Source of the DNA: UA16 sp905478895
GTDB taxonomy: Bacteria; Bacteroidota; Bacteroidia; Flavobacteriales_D; Sanyastnellaceae
Assembly: GCA_943788495.1 (NCBI GenBank)
Contig: CALSQO010000002.1
Span: forward strand, 434,001-498,000
DNA length: 64,000 nucleotides
Reading direction: 5' to 3'
The notes beneath the pieces are model-generated. The model was given only the letters and a program-made list of their open reading frames with translations. It searched no databases and was not told the origin of the DNA. Shown here one piece after another: positions 48,043 through 58,467 of the stretch. A program made the translations under genes and the position numbers. Numbering within the stretch: position 1 is the stretch's first letter; each line of letters begins with the position of its first letter.

Positions 48043-50202
48043 TCAGTCGCTGATCAGCAAGGTCATCATCCCTTGCTCTTCGAAGATTCGTCCAGACCCA
48101 TCTTGGATGGTGATGAAGTAACCGTATGCTCCTTCAGGCGCGGGTTCGCCATTCAACTGGCCATCCCATCCGCTTCCCACTTCAGTCGTGCTGAACATCA
48201 AATCTCCCCAGCGATTGATGATGTCCAATCGGTAATTGGCAAAATCGGCAAAGCTGATTACCGGTTTAAATTCATCATTATATCCACCGACAAGCATGGC
48301 ATTGGGCACCCAAATCACAGGTTCTTGTGTTAGGCAGAGTTTGTTGGAGAGGGCATAATTGATGGCGCCGTCTGGCCCAGCATTCGAGTCTGTGGCTTCG
48401 ATGATGTAACAAAAATCTCCCGGGCTTAAGAGCATGTTGCTCACATCGTCTTCAAAGGTCAAGACACTCGATGGCAATTGGGTCAATACCTCTGTGCTGC
48501 CTCCGCTGTTGGTCTGGCGATAAATGCGGTAACCAGCTGTGGCTCCTGGGAAATCTGCATACGCCGTCCAGTGCAGGGTATTCTTGAGGAGTTCATAATC
48601 CGAAATGCCTTCAACGTGGACGGTCGCCGCCGCATTGGACGCGCCGACTGAATCGCCGCAGTCATTGTACACTTGGACGCGGTACTGGTAACTCATCGCA
48701 TCCGTCTCGGCCGTCACATCTTGGAATTGCAAGGTCATGCCCGCCACACCTTCTAACGTCTCGAGGTCGAAATAAGCCGGGTCTTCTGTGCGTTTGCGTT
48801 GGAGGGTGTAAGCGTGAACATCTGTGCAGTTGGGATCCAAGTCCACGACCACATTGACCGCGCCGCTATCGCTTACTGTTGCGCGGCGGAGTGACGTAAA
48901 TGCAGGCGCGCCGGGATAGCTGAAATCCAAGGTGCGCACGTTGGAGAGAATGGAAGAGCCATCCGTAGTTTGGGCGGCAACGTGAAATTGGAAAGTAGAG
49001 CCGAAGGTTCCTTCTTCAAAGACCCATTGTCCAATGCTTCCGTCCAGGGTTTGAACCATTTGAAGCCCCGACCAATTGCCACTTCCTGTCGGACTTTCTT
49101 CGTTGATCCATATCTCATAACCTGCAAAATCACCCGGTAGGTTGTAGCCGCCGGTCCACGTCAACGTGGCTTGGTCCGAGCAGTTCGCGCTCGTTGCATT
49201 GAGGAAAATGCTACTGGCGCAAAATGCACTGGCGGCACCGGGGTCGGGTTCTCCCCCCACAAAGCAGGAGTCAAAGGCTGCAACGTTGTACGATTCGATG
49301 TAGGCCTGCACATTGGAATTCATGTCCATGTATGAGGTGGCGGTAGGGTCAAACAACGTGTCGATGGCCATTTGGAACCCTCCGTTGCAGATATAAACGA
49401 TATAGCCTGCCAAGTCCTCTGCTGTGCTGGCCTCCCATTCTACATTGGCTTCTTGAAAGACATAGTCCACTTGAATGGCTGTGATCAATGGCGGGTCAGG
49501 ATCGAATTCATCGGACAATGTGCTTTCCGCTTGATTGGATTGCTGGTCGCAATTGTCAAGCGTGTTGGGCTGAAGAACCCTGAACACAAGATCCCCACTG
49601 CATTCATCCAAGGTGTATGGCGTTGTCATCATGCCGCCGTTGTCCGCCACAATGGCGATTTCAGTCCAAGACCCGTCTGCTTCTTCCAATTCAACGGAAA
49701 GTGGTTCCGGAAATAATGCGGGGACTTCGCTTCCAATCGAAGGGCTGTTGAAATTCAAATCCACGGTACCTGGGGTCAGGGAAGGGTCTGCCGTCAGGTG
49801 GATGCTACAGAGCGTGTCGGAAGAGGGGCCAAATGTACCGGCAGGGCCCTCCGTCACGATGAAGTAACACAATTCAGTGGTGTTCGCATCGTAGGTTGTA
49901 TTCACAAATGACGGGTTCGCCGGGTCGGTGGGATTGGGAATGTTGTAGGTGTCCAAAACCAGTCCGCTCGATGGCTCGAACAAATGAAGGGTATACTGCA
50001 CAAATTCTCCGGTCGGGTCCATCGCTTGGTCCCACGAAACGGAGGCGTTTCCGGCTTGGTTCACCTGCACGCACTGCATAGTCGTTTCCAACTGGCACCA
50101 ACCTGTTTTTGTCATGCAAACGCTGAACACGAAAAGGACCATGGAGGCGCCCACCGAGCACAAATTGCTCTTATTCAGTCGTATGTGCATGTCTTCTTTC
50201 AC
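48043..50202 (-). CDS. T9SS cargo protein with fibronectin-like repeats and CHU_C sorting domain
   Basis: A 719-residue secreted protein. The N-terminal signal segment is GASMVLFVFSVCMTKTGWCQ. The body has several fibronectin-type III-like modules (ASVSWDQAMDPTGEFVQYTL, ANVEWEASTAEDLAGYIVYI, TLTWTGGYNLPGDFAGYEIW, TLHWTAYADFPGATAGYRIY), each with paired Cys. The C-terminal 90 residues are a gliding-motility-associated (type B) sorting domain: VIWVPNAMLVGGYNDEFKPV, YRLDIINRWGDLMFSTTEVG and EPAPEGAYGYFITIQDG. It should be exported by the type IX system and shed or held at the surface. A Met at 50190 is an alternative start. Confidence 0.9.
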   Translation of the reverse strand: MKEDMHIRLNKSNLCSVGASMVLFVFSVCMTKTGWCQLETTMQCVQVNQAGNASVSWDQAMDPTGEFVQYTLHLFEPSSGLVLDTYNIPNPTDPANPSFVNTTYDANTTELCYFIVTEGPAGTFGPSSDTLCSIHLTADPSLTPGTVDLNFNSPSIGSEVPALFPEPLSVELEEADGSWTEIAIVADNGGMMTTPYTLDECSGDLVFRVLQPNTLDNCDQQSNQAESTLSDEFDPDPPLITAIQVDYVFQEANVEWEASTAEDLAGYIVYICNGGFQMAIDTLFDPTATSYMDMNSNVQAYIESYNVAAFDSCFVGGEPDPGAASAFCASSIFLNATSANCSDQATLTWTGGYNLPGDFAGYEIWINEESPTGSGNWSGLQMVQTLDGSIGQWVFEEGTFGSTFQFHVAAQTTDGSSILSNVRTLDFSYPGAPAFTSLRRATVSDSGAVNVVVDLDPNCTDVHAYTLQRKRTEDPAYFDLETLEGVAGMTLQFQDVTAETDAMSYQYRVQVYNDCGDSVGASNAAATVHVEGISDYELLKNTLHWTAYADFPGATAGYRIYRQTNSGGSTEVLTQLPSSVLTFEDDVSNMLLSPGDFCYIIEATDSNAGPDGAINYALSNKLCLTQEPVIWVPNAMLVGGYNDEFKPVISFADFANYRLDIINRWGDLMFSTTEVGSGWDGQLNGEPAPEGAYGYFITIQDGSGRIFEEQGMMTLLISD

Positions 50203-50328
50203 GAGCCTATGGCAAAATTACAAATCAAATCGTCGTTTGCATCTCATCTGTAAGACGTTACAAACATTGCCTTTGTTGCATCTGCTCAAGAATGAAGCAG
50301 TGAAAGGAGGTTGCCGTACGTCGGAGGC

Positions 50329-52779
50329 TCAGGCTTTTGTTTCGGGTTCGTCCCCATACGTGCCTGTGCCGTAGCCACCATAGCCATAGCCATATCCGTA
50401 GCCATAGCCATAGCCGTATTTGTAGGCGTACTTGGCGTAATACTGACCAAAGCGAGTGGCTCGAATGTTGTTCATGACCAGCGAGGCGTGGCTCAGATCA
50501 TTTTGCCCCAGCAACTCTTCGAGGTGCTTGATGCCGCGCTTTGTCGCTTTTTCCGTGTTCGTCACCAACAAACCGGTATCCACTTTGCTCATGAGGAGCA
50601 GAGCATCCGTGATGAGGAGCATGGGAGGGGTGTCCAAGATGACGAAGTCGTACTCCGCTCGTAATTTCTCCAACAATGGATCCATACGGTCGTTCATGAC
50701 CAATTCAGACGCATTGGGCGGTACAGGACCTGCGGTGATTACGGTCAAGGTGTCAACCGGCCCCGCTTGGCCCATTTCGTCGGCAGAACACCGACCGATG
50801 AGGTAGGTGCTCAGGCCCAATTGATTCGATAATTTGAAGTTCTTGTGGATCTTCGGCTTGTGCATGTCGAAATCAACGAGCACCACCTTCTTTCCGGTTT
50901 TGGCGAGGACCGTAGCTAAGTTGGACGAGACAAACGATTTTCCTTCGCCCGGATGCAACGAGCTGATCAGGATGGTGTTGGCTCCTTCCCTGGCGAGTAG
51001 GTACTGCAGGTTGGTCCGAAGGCTTCGAAAGGCTTCGGTGATTTGTGCACGGGAGTCCGCGAGGATGGCCAGTGGGTTCTCGTCAATCCCCGGGTAATGC
51101 GGCAGTCCAACGACCACTGGTATGTCCGATGCTTCCCGTAGCTCTTGCGTTGATTCAATGCGCTCAAACAACAGCATCCGCGCAAATGCAATGGCGAGGG
51201 CGATCAGTGCACCGTAGATCGTGTAATTCCGGATGGTCAGTTGCTTGTTCGGGCCGATGATGCCCGCGCTTCGCGCAATTTCAATGATGGATGCCTCGGG
51301 TGCTATGCCCGCGCGCTGAATGACGTTTTGTGCCCGCGCTTCCAACAAATAGACGTACATCTTTTCATTGACCGTTAATTTCCGCTCCATGCTGAAGATG
51401 TCCCGCTGCGTGGCGGGGATTCCACTCAGGCGGTCCTCCAGGCTGGAAATTTGCGAACGCACACTGCGCCGCTGGTCGGAAATGGCCACCCGTGTGTCTT
51501 CGATGTAACGTTTGACCGTGAAACGCGCATTGCTGATGGCGCTGTCAAGCCGGCGAATTTGATAGCTGTCTTCGGTCACGTCAAGCAATGCACGTGTCCG
51601 GTCACTGCGCATCTGGTACAAGGCACCAACTTGCTCAATCAGCAAGGGGTCCTCGTCGATGAGGTATGACGTGGGCGGCAGGCTATTTGTTTCAAGACCC
51701 GACGACAAATAGGCTTTCAAAGAAGTCAAGGCTTCCTGACGGAATTGCAATTCCCGTTCCTGCGTTTCCAGAGTCACAAGGGCATTGAAAAACTCACTTT
51801 GTTCCCGAGTCAGGTCCAAGATTTCATTTTGAGCCTTAAAACCATCGACCATCCTTTCGAGGCTGTCCATGATGCTGACCAATTCATCCAGTTGAATGTT
51901 GATGAATGATTCTGTTTTCAGACTTGACTGAAGTCGCGCCTCCTTGGTGTAATTCACGAATTCTTCGCCGAGAATGTTCAAGAACGTTTTGGGCCGCCCG
52001 GGAAGCGTGCTGGACGAGCTCAACGTGAGAATGTTGGTTCCCATCACATTGTTGACACGAAGGGATCCCCGCATTTGATTGATGCGTTGGGCGCGGCTGA
52101 ACACTTTGAAGCGATAATGTTGCTTTCGGGCATTTTCCAGCGCCTCAAGGTTTACCGTAGGACCTGAGGGGCTGTTCAGATTGAATATACTCCGGTTGTT
52201 GTAATTGATGGTAAGCGCCAAGTCTGGACCATCCAGTGGCTCGCCGAAAGGATGGATGATTTCCTTTATTTCTCCATTTCGTGCGGCATAACTCAATCGA
52301 AAATGCGCTTCATCCTCTACGAACAAGTCAATCTCACGTCCCAGGTAACTTCCGTTGAATAGTTCTGGCGAAGCGCTGATCTGAAGATCACTGAACCCTC
52401 CAACATGGCTTGTTTTGAGGCGCCCCACGAGGAAAAAATCAATATCTAGATTCATTTTGTCCACTGCGCGGCCCACGAGGTCAAAGGATCGTAAAATACG
52501 CTGCTGGTCCTTGGTGTCGGTCCCGCCGAAACGTGACCCTTGCTGATTGAGCATTCCTCCCAATCGGTTTTGGTAATCCAACTCCTTGTCTTTGGCCAGC
52601 AGGATTTCGGTGGAAGCACTATATATGAACAGTTGTCGGTGCGTGATAAGGCGCGCGGAAGCGTATCCCGTTCCCGCAAGAATCGCAATGAGCCACCAGT
52701 TCTTGAGCAGAAGCTTTATATACGGACGAATCTGGCTGATGGAAATCAGGCCGGAGGAGCTGTTGGATGAATCGGACAT
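50329..52779 (-). CDS. Wzc-like polysaccharide co-polymerase with BY-kinase domain
   Basis: A complete 816-residue inner-membrane chain-length regulator and tyrosine autokinase. TM1 is KNWWLIAILAGTGYASARLI. A long periplasmic coiled-coil region with GRPKTFLNILGEEFVNY and the GNVR-type segment YLLEARAQNVIQRAGIAPEA follows, then TM2 (YTIYGALIALAIAFARML). The cytoplasmic kinase has Walker A SLHPGEGKSFVSSNLATVLA, Walker A' KVVLVDFDMHKPK and Walker B YDFVILDTPPMLLITDALLL. The tail is rich in Tyr (KYAYKYGYGYGYGYGYG), the usual autophosphorylation cluster but here as a simple YG repeat. It probably controls assembly of the polysaccharide made by the 17-39 kb locus. Confidence 0.94.
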   Translation of the reverse strand: MSDSSNSSSGLISISQIRPYIKLLLKNWWLIAILAGTGYASARLITHRQLFIYSASTEILLAKDKELDYQNRLGGMLNQQGSRFGGTDTKDQQRILRSFDLVGRAVDKMNLDIDFFLVGRLKTSHVGGFSDLQISASPELFNGSYLGREIDLFVEDEAHFRLSYAARNGEIKEIIHPFGEPLDGPDLALTINYNNRSIFNLNSPSGPTVNLEALENARKQHYRFKVFSRAQRINQMRGSLRVNNVMGTNILTLSSSSTLPGRPKTFLNILGEEFVNYTKEARLQSSLKTESFINIQLDELVSIMDSLERMVDGFKAQNEILDLTREQSEFFNALVTLETQERELQFRQEALTSLKAYLSSGLETNSLPPTSYLIDEDPLLIEQVGALYQMRSDRTRALLDVTEDSYQIRRLDSAISNARFTVKRYIEDTRVAISDQRRSVRSQISSLEDRLSGIPATQRDIFSMERKLTVNEKMYVYLLEARAQNVIQRAGIAPEASIIEIARSAGIIGPNKQLTIRNYTIYGALIALAIAFARMLLFERIESTQELREASDIPVVVGLPHYPGIDENPLAILADSRAQITEAFRSLRTNLQYLLAREGANTILISSLHPGEGKSFVSSNLATVLAKTGKKVVLVDFDMHKPKIHKNFKLSNQLGLSTYLIGRCSADEMGQAGPVDTLTVITAGPVPPNASELVMNDRMDPLLEKLRAEYDFVILDTPPMLLITDALLLMSKVDTGLLVTNTEKATKRGIKHLEELLGQNDLSHASLVMNNIRATRFGQYYAKYAYKYGYGYGYGYGYGYGGYGTGTYGDEPETKA

Positions 52780-52898
52780 GCGCCTGCAATTTCGTTAGGA
52801 TTTTGAAAAAACCTGCGCACTGTTGCGATTTTAATCTGAGGCATTGCGATCGTTCGGCGTGCGCATGGCATGAGCCCGGTCTCCATTACCTTCGCAGC

Positions 52899-53429
52899 AT
52901 GGAGACTACAAACACAGTTTGGATGGAAGGCGCGGATCGATGTGCGGACAATTGGATGCAGATGCCCCGTGATTCCCGAACCTGGGTATACCTCGCTAAT
53001 CGAGCGCTAACAGCTGAAGAAGTAGAGCTTTTTGTGAATGGACTTGAGGCATTTATGGCCACTTGGGAGGCCCATGGAAAAAAACTAAAGACGAGCTGGA
53101 GGTTGTCCGGAAATCGGTTGTTATTCATTGCCGTTGATGAGTCGGAAGCCCCGGCAACAGGTTGTTCCATTGATTTATCGGTGGCTTACTTAAAGGGCTG
53201 CACGGAAATCATGCATGATCCGCTTGATTGGTTTGATCGTCAAAACAACTTGTATTTTTCGGATGGCGGGTGGCGCCAAGCCTCCAATGCCAATTTTTGG
53301 GCGCTGCGCAAGTCCAAGCGCATTTCGGATACGACCCAACTGGTCAACGTGGTATTTCAAGCTCCAGGAAGTTGCTGGGGAGAAGTGGTGATTCCATTCT
53401 CCGAGAGCTGGCACGCTGAGATGTGGTGA
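52899..53429 (+). CDS. Conserved Bacteroidetes protein (family often labelled 'ABC transporter ATPase')
   Basis: A complete 176-residue protein. RTWVYLANRALTAEEVELFV, LEAFMATWEAHGKKLKTSWR, RLLFIAVDESEAPATGCSID and DPLDWFDRQNNLYF fit a small family found across Bacteroidota and commonly misnamed as an ABC ATPase. There is no Walker A, signature or other nucleotide site, so that name is not supported. It looks cytosolic; function unknown. The ATG at 52899 gives METTNTVWMEG; the upstream open frame (from 52767) overlaps the divergent Wzc gene start and lacks family support. Confidence 0.85.
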   Translation: METTNTVWMEGADRCADNWMQMPRDSRTWVYLANRALTAEEVELFVNGLEAFMATWEAHGKKLKTSWRLSGNRLLFIAVDESEAPATGCSIDLSVAYLKGCTEIMHDPLDWFDRQNNLYFSDGGWRQASNANFWALRKSKRISDTTQLVNVVFQAPGSCWGEVVIPFSESWHAEMW

Positions 53430-53608
53430 GGGTGTTTTTTCGCGGTGAAAATCAGGCAACACTAGCGAGGGGTTAAATTGTTCATTTTCAATGAGGTTGA
53501 GATTCCAGAGAAGAAAGGACATTCGGCAAACTTGCTTGTAATTGCGCTCAGCGCATGGAAATACACGATGAGCAATACGCAGGTTCGTTAAAATTCCTTT
53601 GTGATTTA

Positions 53609-53639
53609 TTGGATTTCATGATTCATTGCTCTACATTTA
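53609..53639 (+). promoter_or_regulatory. Candidate promoter for the 1556-residue protein
   Basis: In the 348-bp gap 53430-53777, TTG (53609-53611), a 20-bp spacer and TACATTTA (53632-53639) match the Bacteroidetes TTG-N19-21-TAnnTTTG pattern except for the last base. The predicted 5' leader would be about 130 bases. No other gene or obvious structured element is seen in the gap. Confidence 0.35.
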
Positions 53640-53777
53640 TCGCAAATCTGAGAAGTTTTTCGTGCTCGCATGAGAAATTTTGACGTTGAAAATGGCCATT
53701 AAGTTGTGCCGCACCCACGAGTTGAAAGCGTTCGACTCATCCAAATTGTCTGAGAATTCTAACCAAAACCAAATCAA

Positions 53778-56700
53778 ATGTTTAACACGTTTACAAAGTG
53801 TTGTAGCATCATCGCGATGTTTGCGCTTTATTTCTACTCCGCTCCAGCTGCCTACGCGCAGGACTGTGATGCGAATGAGTTAACCCTCGAGCTTGTGTTC
53901 GATGGCTATGCCGATGAAACTTCATGGGATATTGCTGATGCAGCTGGAAACATTATCGCCAGTGGTGGTGACTATGCTTACGGAACAGCGTCTGCAACAG
54001 AAACCGCTTGTCTTGATGACGGCATTTACACGTTCACCATGTACGATTTCTATGCTGATGGCATGTGCTGTAACTATGGTGAGGGCAGTTACACATTGAC
54101 CGCTGCGGACGGCACTGTTTTGGCTTCAGGAAGCTCGTTCGGAGCTAGCGAGGCAACAACCGTTGTATTGGGTGCTGTGGCTGTACCAGGCTGCACGGAC
54201 ATGGCAGCTTGTAATTACAATGCGGATGCTTCTGAAGACGATGGCTCTTGCGCTTATCAGGCGCTCTCTATCGCTTTGACAAGCAATTACTGGTCTTCTG
54301 AGTCCGGCTATAACTTGACCAATGATGAAGGAACGGTCGTTGCTTCACTCTACGGTTCGTACACGAATGGCACAGAAATCTTCGAAGAAGCGTGTGTAGT
54401 TGAAGACTGCTACACCCTCGAAGTTACAGACTCATTCGGTGATGGAATGGGTTCTACTGGCGTATGGAGCGTTCAGTGGAACGGCCTTACTATTGTGAGC
54501 GGTGGATTTGCCACAGGCACCTCAGTAACTTCGGACGAATGGTGCTTTGGACCGGGATGTACGGACAGCGCAGCGTCGAATTACAGCATGACAGCGACAT
54601 CTGATGACGGTGGTTGTGAATATGTCGGTTGTACGGATGTTACGGCTTGTAACTTTGACCCTGCAGCAACAACAGACGATGGTTCTTGTAGCTATGAGTC
54701 GCTTTCGGTAAACATCAACCCAGACAACTACGCGGCGGAGTCTTCTTGGGATCTTGTTGATGCAGACGGTAACGTTATTGCAAGTGGAACGAGCAACAGC
54801 GCTGAGCTTTGCGTAGCATCTACATGCTACACGTTCACTATGTATGATTCATTTGGAGACGGCATGTGCTGTGCATACGGATTCGGAGATTACAGCGTTG
54901 TTGACGGTAATGGATTGACCTTAGCTGCTGGTGCTGAATTTGGAAGTTCTGAAAGTTCAGACTTTTGCTTGCCAGCATTCCCAGGTTGTACGGACGATCA
55001 GTCATGCAACTATACCGAAGGCGCCAACTTTGATGATGGCTCTTGTGACTATTCTTGCATCGGATGTATGGACACCGCTGCAGCGAACTATGACCCAACT
55101 GCTACGCAAGAGAACGATGGCTCATGTGTTTATTGCGATGCGGGTACATTCGTCATGAATGTTGAGATGTATGATCTCGGCGGTGACGGATGGAATGGAG
55201 CCAACTACTACATGGATAGCTTTGACGGTACGGTTGCAGTTTCAGGAAACCTCGATGAGGCGGACCTCGTAATCGATGGTGTCGGAACAGATTTCCACTG
55301 TGTGCCATTAGGATGTTACATCTTCACAACTGGAGGTGGAACAGCGGACGATGAAATTGCCACGATTTTAACAGACCAATTCGGAACGGTTTACGGCGAT
55401 CAAGTCGCTTCAGGCTACTACGGTGTATTGCCTCCACCAGTTGGATTCCCAAGTGGTGGTTGGTTTGTTGACTTTGGTCTCCTCGGAGGTTGCGATTTTG
55501 AAGGTTGCACGAACGAAGCGGCTTTGAACTACAACATCTCGGTTACCGTTGATGACGGTTCATGCTTGGTTCCACCAGCGAATGATGCCATTGAAAATGC
55601 AGAGGCAGTATTCTGTGGTGCTTCTGTTTCAGGAACATTGGAATTGGCTCAAGATGACGAAGGTGTGATTGGTCAGTTTGCTGGCACAGCCGTATCTACG
55701 GGTGGTGTTTGGTATGAGTTCAATGCTGACGCTGACTACCAGGTTTTTGCAAATACATGCAACACACCTACATCAACTTCAGGTTTTGCTGATCCCGTTT
55801 CGGACACCAAATTGCACGTTTTCGTTTATGATGACGAAGGTGAATTGACACCAATTGTTGGAAATGACGACAACTGTGGATTGATGTCTGGCGTTGCATT
55901 CTTGGCTGAGACCGGAATGAACTATTACATCCACGTATCCTACTACTCTGCATTCTCCGGAGGAACTGAGTTTTTATTGGATGTAACCTGTGAGGATTGT
56001 GAAGAATTCCCATCGAATGATTACTGTGAAGATGCTCAGCCTCAACTGGACGGTGTTACTTTCACTGGAAACGTTTGCTGCACGAACCCAACTGCGATTC
56101 CTTCATTTGGAGGAACGAACTATGCTGTTTGGTTCACCTTTAACAGCACGGACGTGGTGACTGGGTTGGATTACGACACTTTCTTCTTTGACCTCACGAA
56201 CTCTACAGACAACCCTTCTGGTGATTTGACTTTGACCATTTACTTGGACGGAGGTGATTGTGAAGCGTTGGGCGGATTTGTTGGTTGCGTGTTCACTGGA
56301 ACATGTGCGGGATCAATCGAAGCATTCCTTCCAAACTTGGAGCCGAACACCAATTACTACTTTGCGGTTGGTACTACGGACGCAGCTGAGTGTGGTGACT
56401 TCCAATTCACTACGACAGGTATATTCTTGGGTTGCACGGACAGTGCAGCAGACAACTACTTGGATTACGCGAACCAAGACGATGGTTCTTGTGTCTACAC
56501 TGAAGTACCGGTAAATGATCTTTGCGAAGACGCCCTTGACTTGCCATGCAACGAAGGCTACTTGGAAGGTTCTATGGGTAACGCTTCGGCTGACGGAGCC
56601 CCTGAAGTAGTATGCGCACCTTGCGCTGCTGAAGAGAACGCTGCATATGTAGTAGCTGGTGGTGGTTCATGGGACGGTGAAGTTTCTTGGACAATCACGG

Positions 56701-58448
56701 ACAGCGAAGGTTCACAATTCTCAGGCGTAGCTACGGCTGGCCAGTGGGTATGTGGAATGGCTGCAGGTGACTTCACTTTTGAAGGCTTCGATTCATTCGG
56801 TGACGGATGGAACGGTGCAACAGCTAACGTTTACTGGAATGGTAACCAAGTAGTTACTGACTTCGGAATTCCATCTGGATCTTTCGGCTCAACGACAGGT
56901 GTTGCTGAGGAAGACGGTTCAGTGGAACTCGTGTTTGATGCGCTCCCAGGTGTATGGTGGACATTCGCCGGCACAGGAGAATTGCACACCTTGAACACTT
57001 GTGGTTCAGTGATTGACACACGAGTACAAGTTTACGCTTCTGCTTCTGCTTCTTGCGGAGTTTATGATTGCGTGACTGACGTCAATGGTGAAATTGCTGA
57101 CAATGACGCTTCGTTCGAGGGCTGTGGCTTCTTCGAACAAGACGATGCTTACTTGCAATTCGTCTCTGATCCGATGATGACTTACTTCGTTTACGTATCC
57201 TACCAAGATGATGGGGTATACAACGGACAAGGTTCTTACCAAATCGAGTTGGCTTGTGAGACTGCAATTGAAGGATGTACGATCTCTGCAGCTTGTAACT
57301 ACAACGCTGAAGCGAACATTGAGACCAATGATATTTGTGAGTACACATCGTGTGCTTGTGATGCGAACCCAGGAGGTGTAGCGATCTTGGTGAACATGTA
57401 TGATTCATTCGGTGACGGATGGACAGGAGGTAACTCTGGTTCTACTGGTGGATACGAGATCTTTGATGGTGATGGCAACTCTGTTGCTATGGGTGCCATT
57501 GACGATGCAGACTTCCTCATCGACGAAGACAACTTCGACGGTGCTGAATATGGCTTGGACGTGCTTTGCTTGGACCCTGGATGTTACACGTATGCCTTTA
57601 CAGGTGCCTTCTCATGGTCTGCAGAGCAGTCATGGCAGGTTACTGATGGTGACGGAAACGAAATCCTCGCGGGTGGAGCAGGCGGTAGCTTGGTGACCGA
57701 GGTATATCCTTTCTCCGCTGGCGCAGACGTGGTTTGCGGTTGCATGGATGACTTTGCTTGTAACTACAACCCAGACGCAACAACTGAAAACGGAACATGT
57801 GAGTATGAGACGTGCGCAGGTTGTACCGATGCTGAGGCTTGTGACTACGACCCTGAAGCAACCATTGAAGATGGTTCTTGCTGCTACGGCACATGTGTGA
57901 CCATTACAATGCAGGATAGCTTCGGTGATGGCTGGACAGGTTGTGACATCTTGATTACAGACTTGGAAGGCAACGAAGTGATCTACACGACGTTGACAAA
58001 TGACAACAGCGACGGTTCTTACTTGCAAGAAGTATATTGCATGGAGGCGGGCTGCTACATTTTGACAACAGGTGACGATACGTTCAACTTTGAGCCTTCT
58101 TGGACGATTGCCGGTGTATTCGGTGGTATACTCTCAGGTGGTGAGCTCTATGGACCTGCATACTTCAGTGTTGGTGGTAATAACTGTATCGAAGGTTGCG
58201 ACATCTCTTGTGCTTGCAACTATGATCCAGCAGCGAATATCACTGTGCTCGATGAGTGCATCTTCGATGATTGTTCTGGATGTACTTATGCAGATGCTAA
58301 CAACTACGATCCAGCTGCCGGTAATGATGATGGCTCTTGTGTGTTTGATCTTTCAAACCCATGCCCAGCCGACATCAACCAAGATGGTTCTGTAACAACA
58401 GCTGACTTGCTTGAATTCTTGGGAGCATTCGGAACTGTTTGCGAATAA
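53778..58448 (+). CDS. Giant Cys-rich modular secreted protein with terminal dockerin-like domain
   Basis: 1556 residues, uninterrupted. The signal peptide ends at SAPAAYAQ. Two module types alternate. (a) Domains of about 85-110 residues with a DSFGDGMCC or DSFGDGW core (for example CYTFTMYDSFGDGMCCAYGF) and SSWDLVDADGNVIASG strands. (b) About twelve short repeats of the type GCTDMAACNYNADASEDDGS, ending in Cys. Three longer NDxCEDAxxL domains lie at about residues 600-950. The protein ends PADINQDGSVTTADLLEFLG...FGTVCE, an EF-hand/dockerin-like module. It is acidic and rich in Asp, Gly and Cys, and neither known T9SS tail type is visible. Likely an extracellular, Ca-dependent structural or adhesive protein; function unknown. 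Confidence 0.92.
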   Translation: MFNTFTKCCSIIAMFALYFYSAPAAYAQDCDANELTLELVFDGYADETSWDIADAAGNIIASGGDYAYGTASATETACLDDGIYTFTMYDFYADGMCCNYGEGSYTLTAADGTVLASGSSFGASEATTVVLGAVAVPGCTDMAACNYNADASEDDGSCAYQALSIALTSNYWSSESGYNLTNDEGTVVASLYGSYTNGTEIFEEACVVEDCYTLEVTDSFGDGMGSTGVWSVQWNGLTIVSGGFATGTSVTSDEWCFGPGCTDSAASNYSMTATSDDGGCEYVGCTDVTACNFDPAATTDDGSCSYESLSVNINPDNYAAESSWDLVDADGNVIASGTSNSAELCVASTCYTFTMYDSFGDGMCCAYGFGDYSVVDGNGLTLAAGAEFGSSESSDFCLPAFPGCTDDQSCNYTEGANFDDGSCDYSCIGCMDTAAANYDPTATQENDGSCVYCDAGTFVMNVEMYDLGGDGWNGANYYMDSFDGTVAVSGNLDEADLVIDGVGTDFHCVPLGCYIFTTGGGTADDEIATILTDQFGTVYGDQVASGYYGVLPPPVGFPSGGWFVDFGLLGGCDFEGCTNEAALNYNISVTVDDGSCLVPPANDAIENAEAVFCGASVSGTLELAQDDEGVIGQFAGTAVSTGGVWYEFNADADYQVFANTCNTPTSTSGFADPVSDTKLHVFVYDDEGELTPIVGNDDNCGLMSGVAFLAETGMNYYIHVSYYSAFSGGTEFLLDVTCEDCEEFPSNDYCEDAQPQLDGVTFTGNVCCTNPTAIPSFGGTNYAVWFTFNSTDVVTGLDYDTFFFDLTNSTDNPSGDLTLTIYLDGGDCEALGGFVGCVFTGTCAGSIEAFLPNLEPNTNYYFAVGTTDAAECGDFQFTTTGIFLGCTDSAADNYLDYANQDDGSCVYTEVPVNDLCEDALDLPCNEGYLEGSMGNASADGAPEVVCAPCAAEENAAYVVAGGGSWDGEVSWTITDSEGSQFSGVATAGQWVCGMAAGDFTFEGFDSFGDGWNGATANVYWNGNQVVTDFGIPSGSFGSTTGVAEEDGSVELVFDALPGVWWTFAGTGELHTLNTCGSVIDTRVQVYASASASCGVYDCVTDVNGEIADNDASFEGCGFFEQDDAYLQFVSDPMMTYFVYVSYQDDGVYNGQGSYQIELACETAIEGCTISAACNYNAEANIETNDICEYTSCACDANPGGVAILVNMYDSFGDGWTGGNSGSTGGYEIFDGDGNSVAMGAIDDADFLIDEDNFDGAEYGLDVLCLDPGCYTYAFTGAFSWSAEQSWQVTDGDGNEILAGGAGGSLVTEVYPFSAGADVVCGCMDDFACNYNPDATTENGTCEYETCAGCTDAEACDYDPEATIEDGSCCYGTCVTITMQDSFGDGWTGCDILITDLEGNEVIYTTLTNDNSDGSYLQEVYCMEAGCYILTTGDDTFNFEPSWTIAGVFGGILSGGELYGPAYFSVGGNNCIEGCDISCACNYDPAANITVLDECIFDDCSGCTYADANNYDPAAGNDDGSCVFDLSNPCPADINQDGSVTTADLLEFLGAFGTVCE

Positions 58449-58467
58449 TCCTTTAGACTGATATGAG

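Noticed and set aside
52899..53429. ABC transporter ATPase
   Set aside because: The family commonly bears this name in databases, but the protein has no Walker A, signature or Walker B motif.
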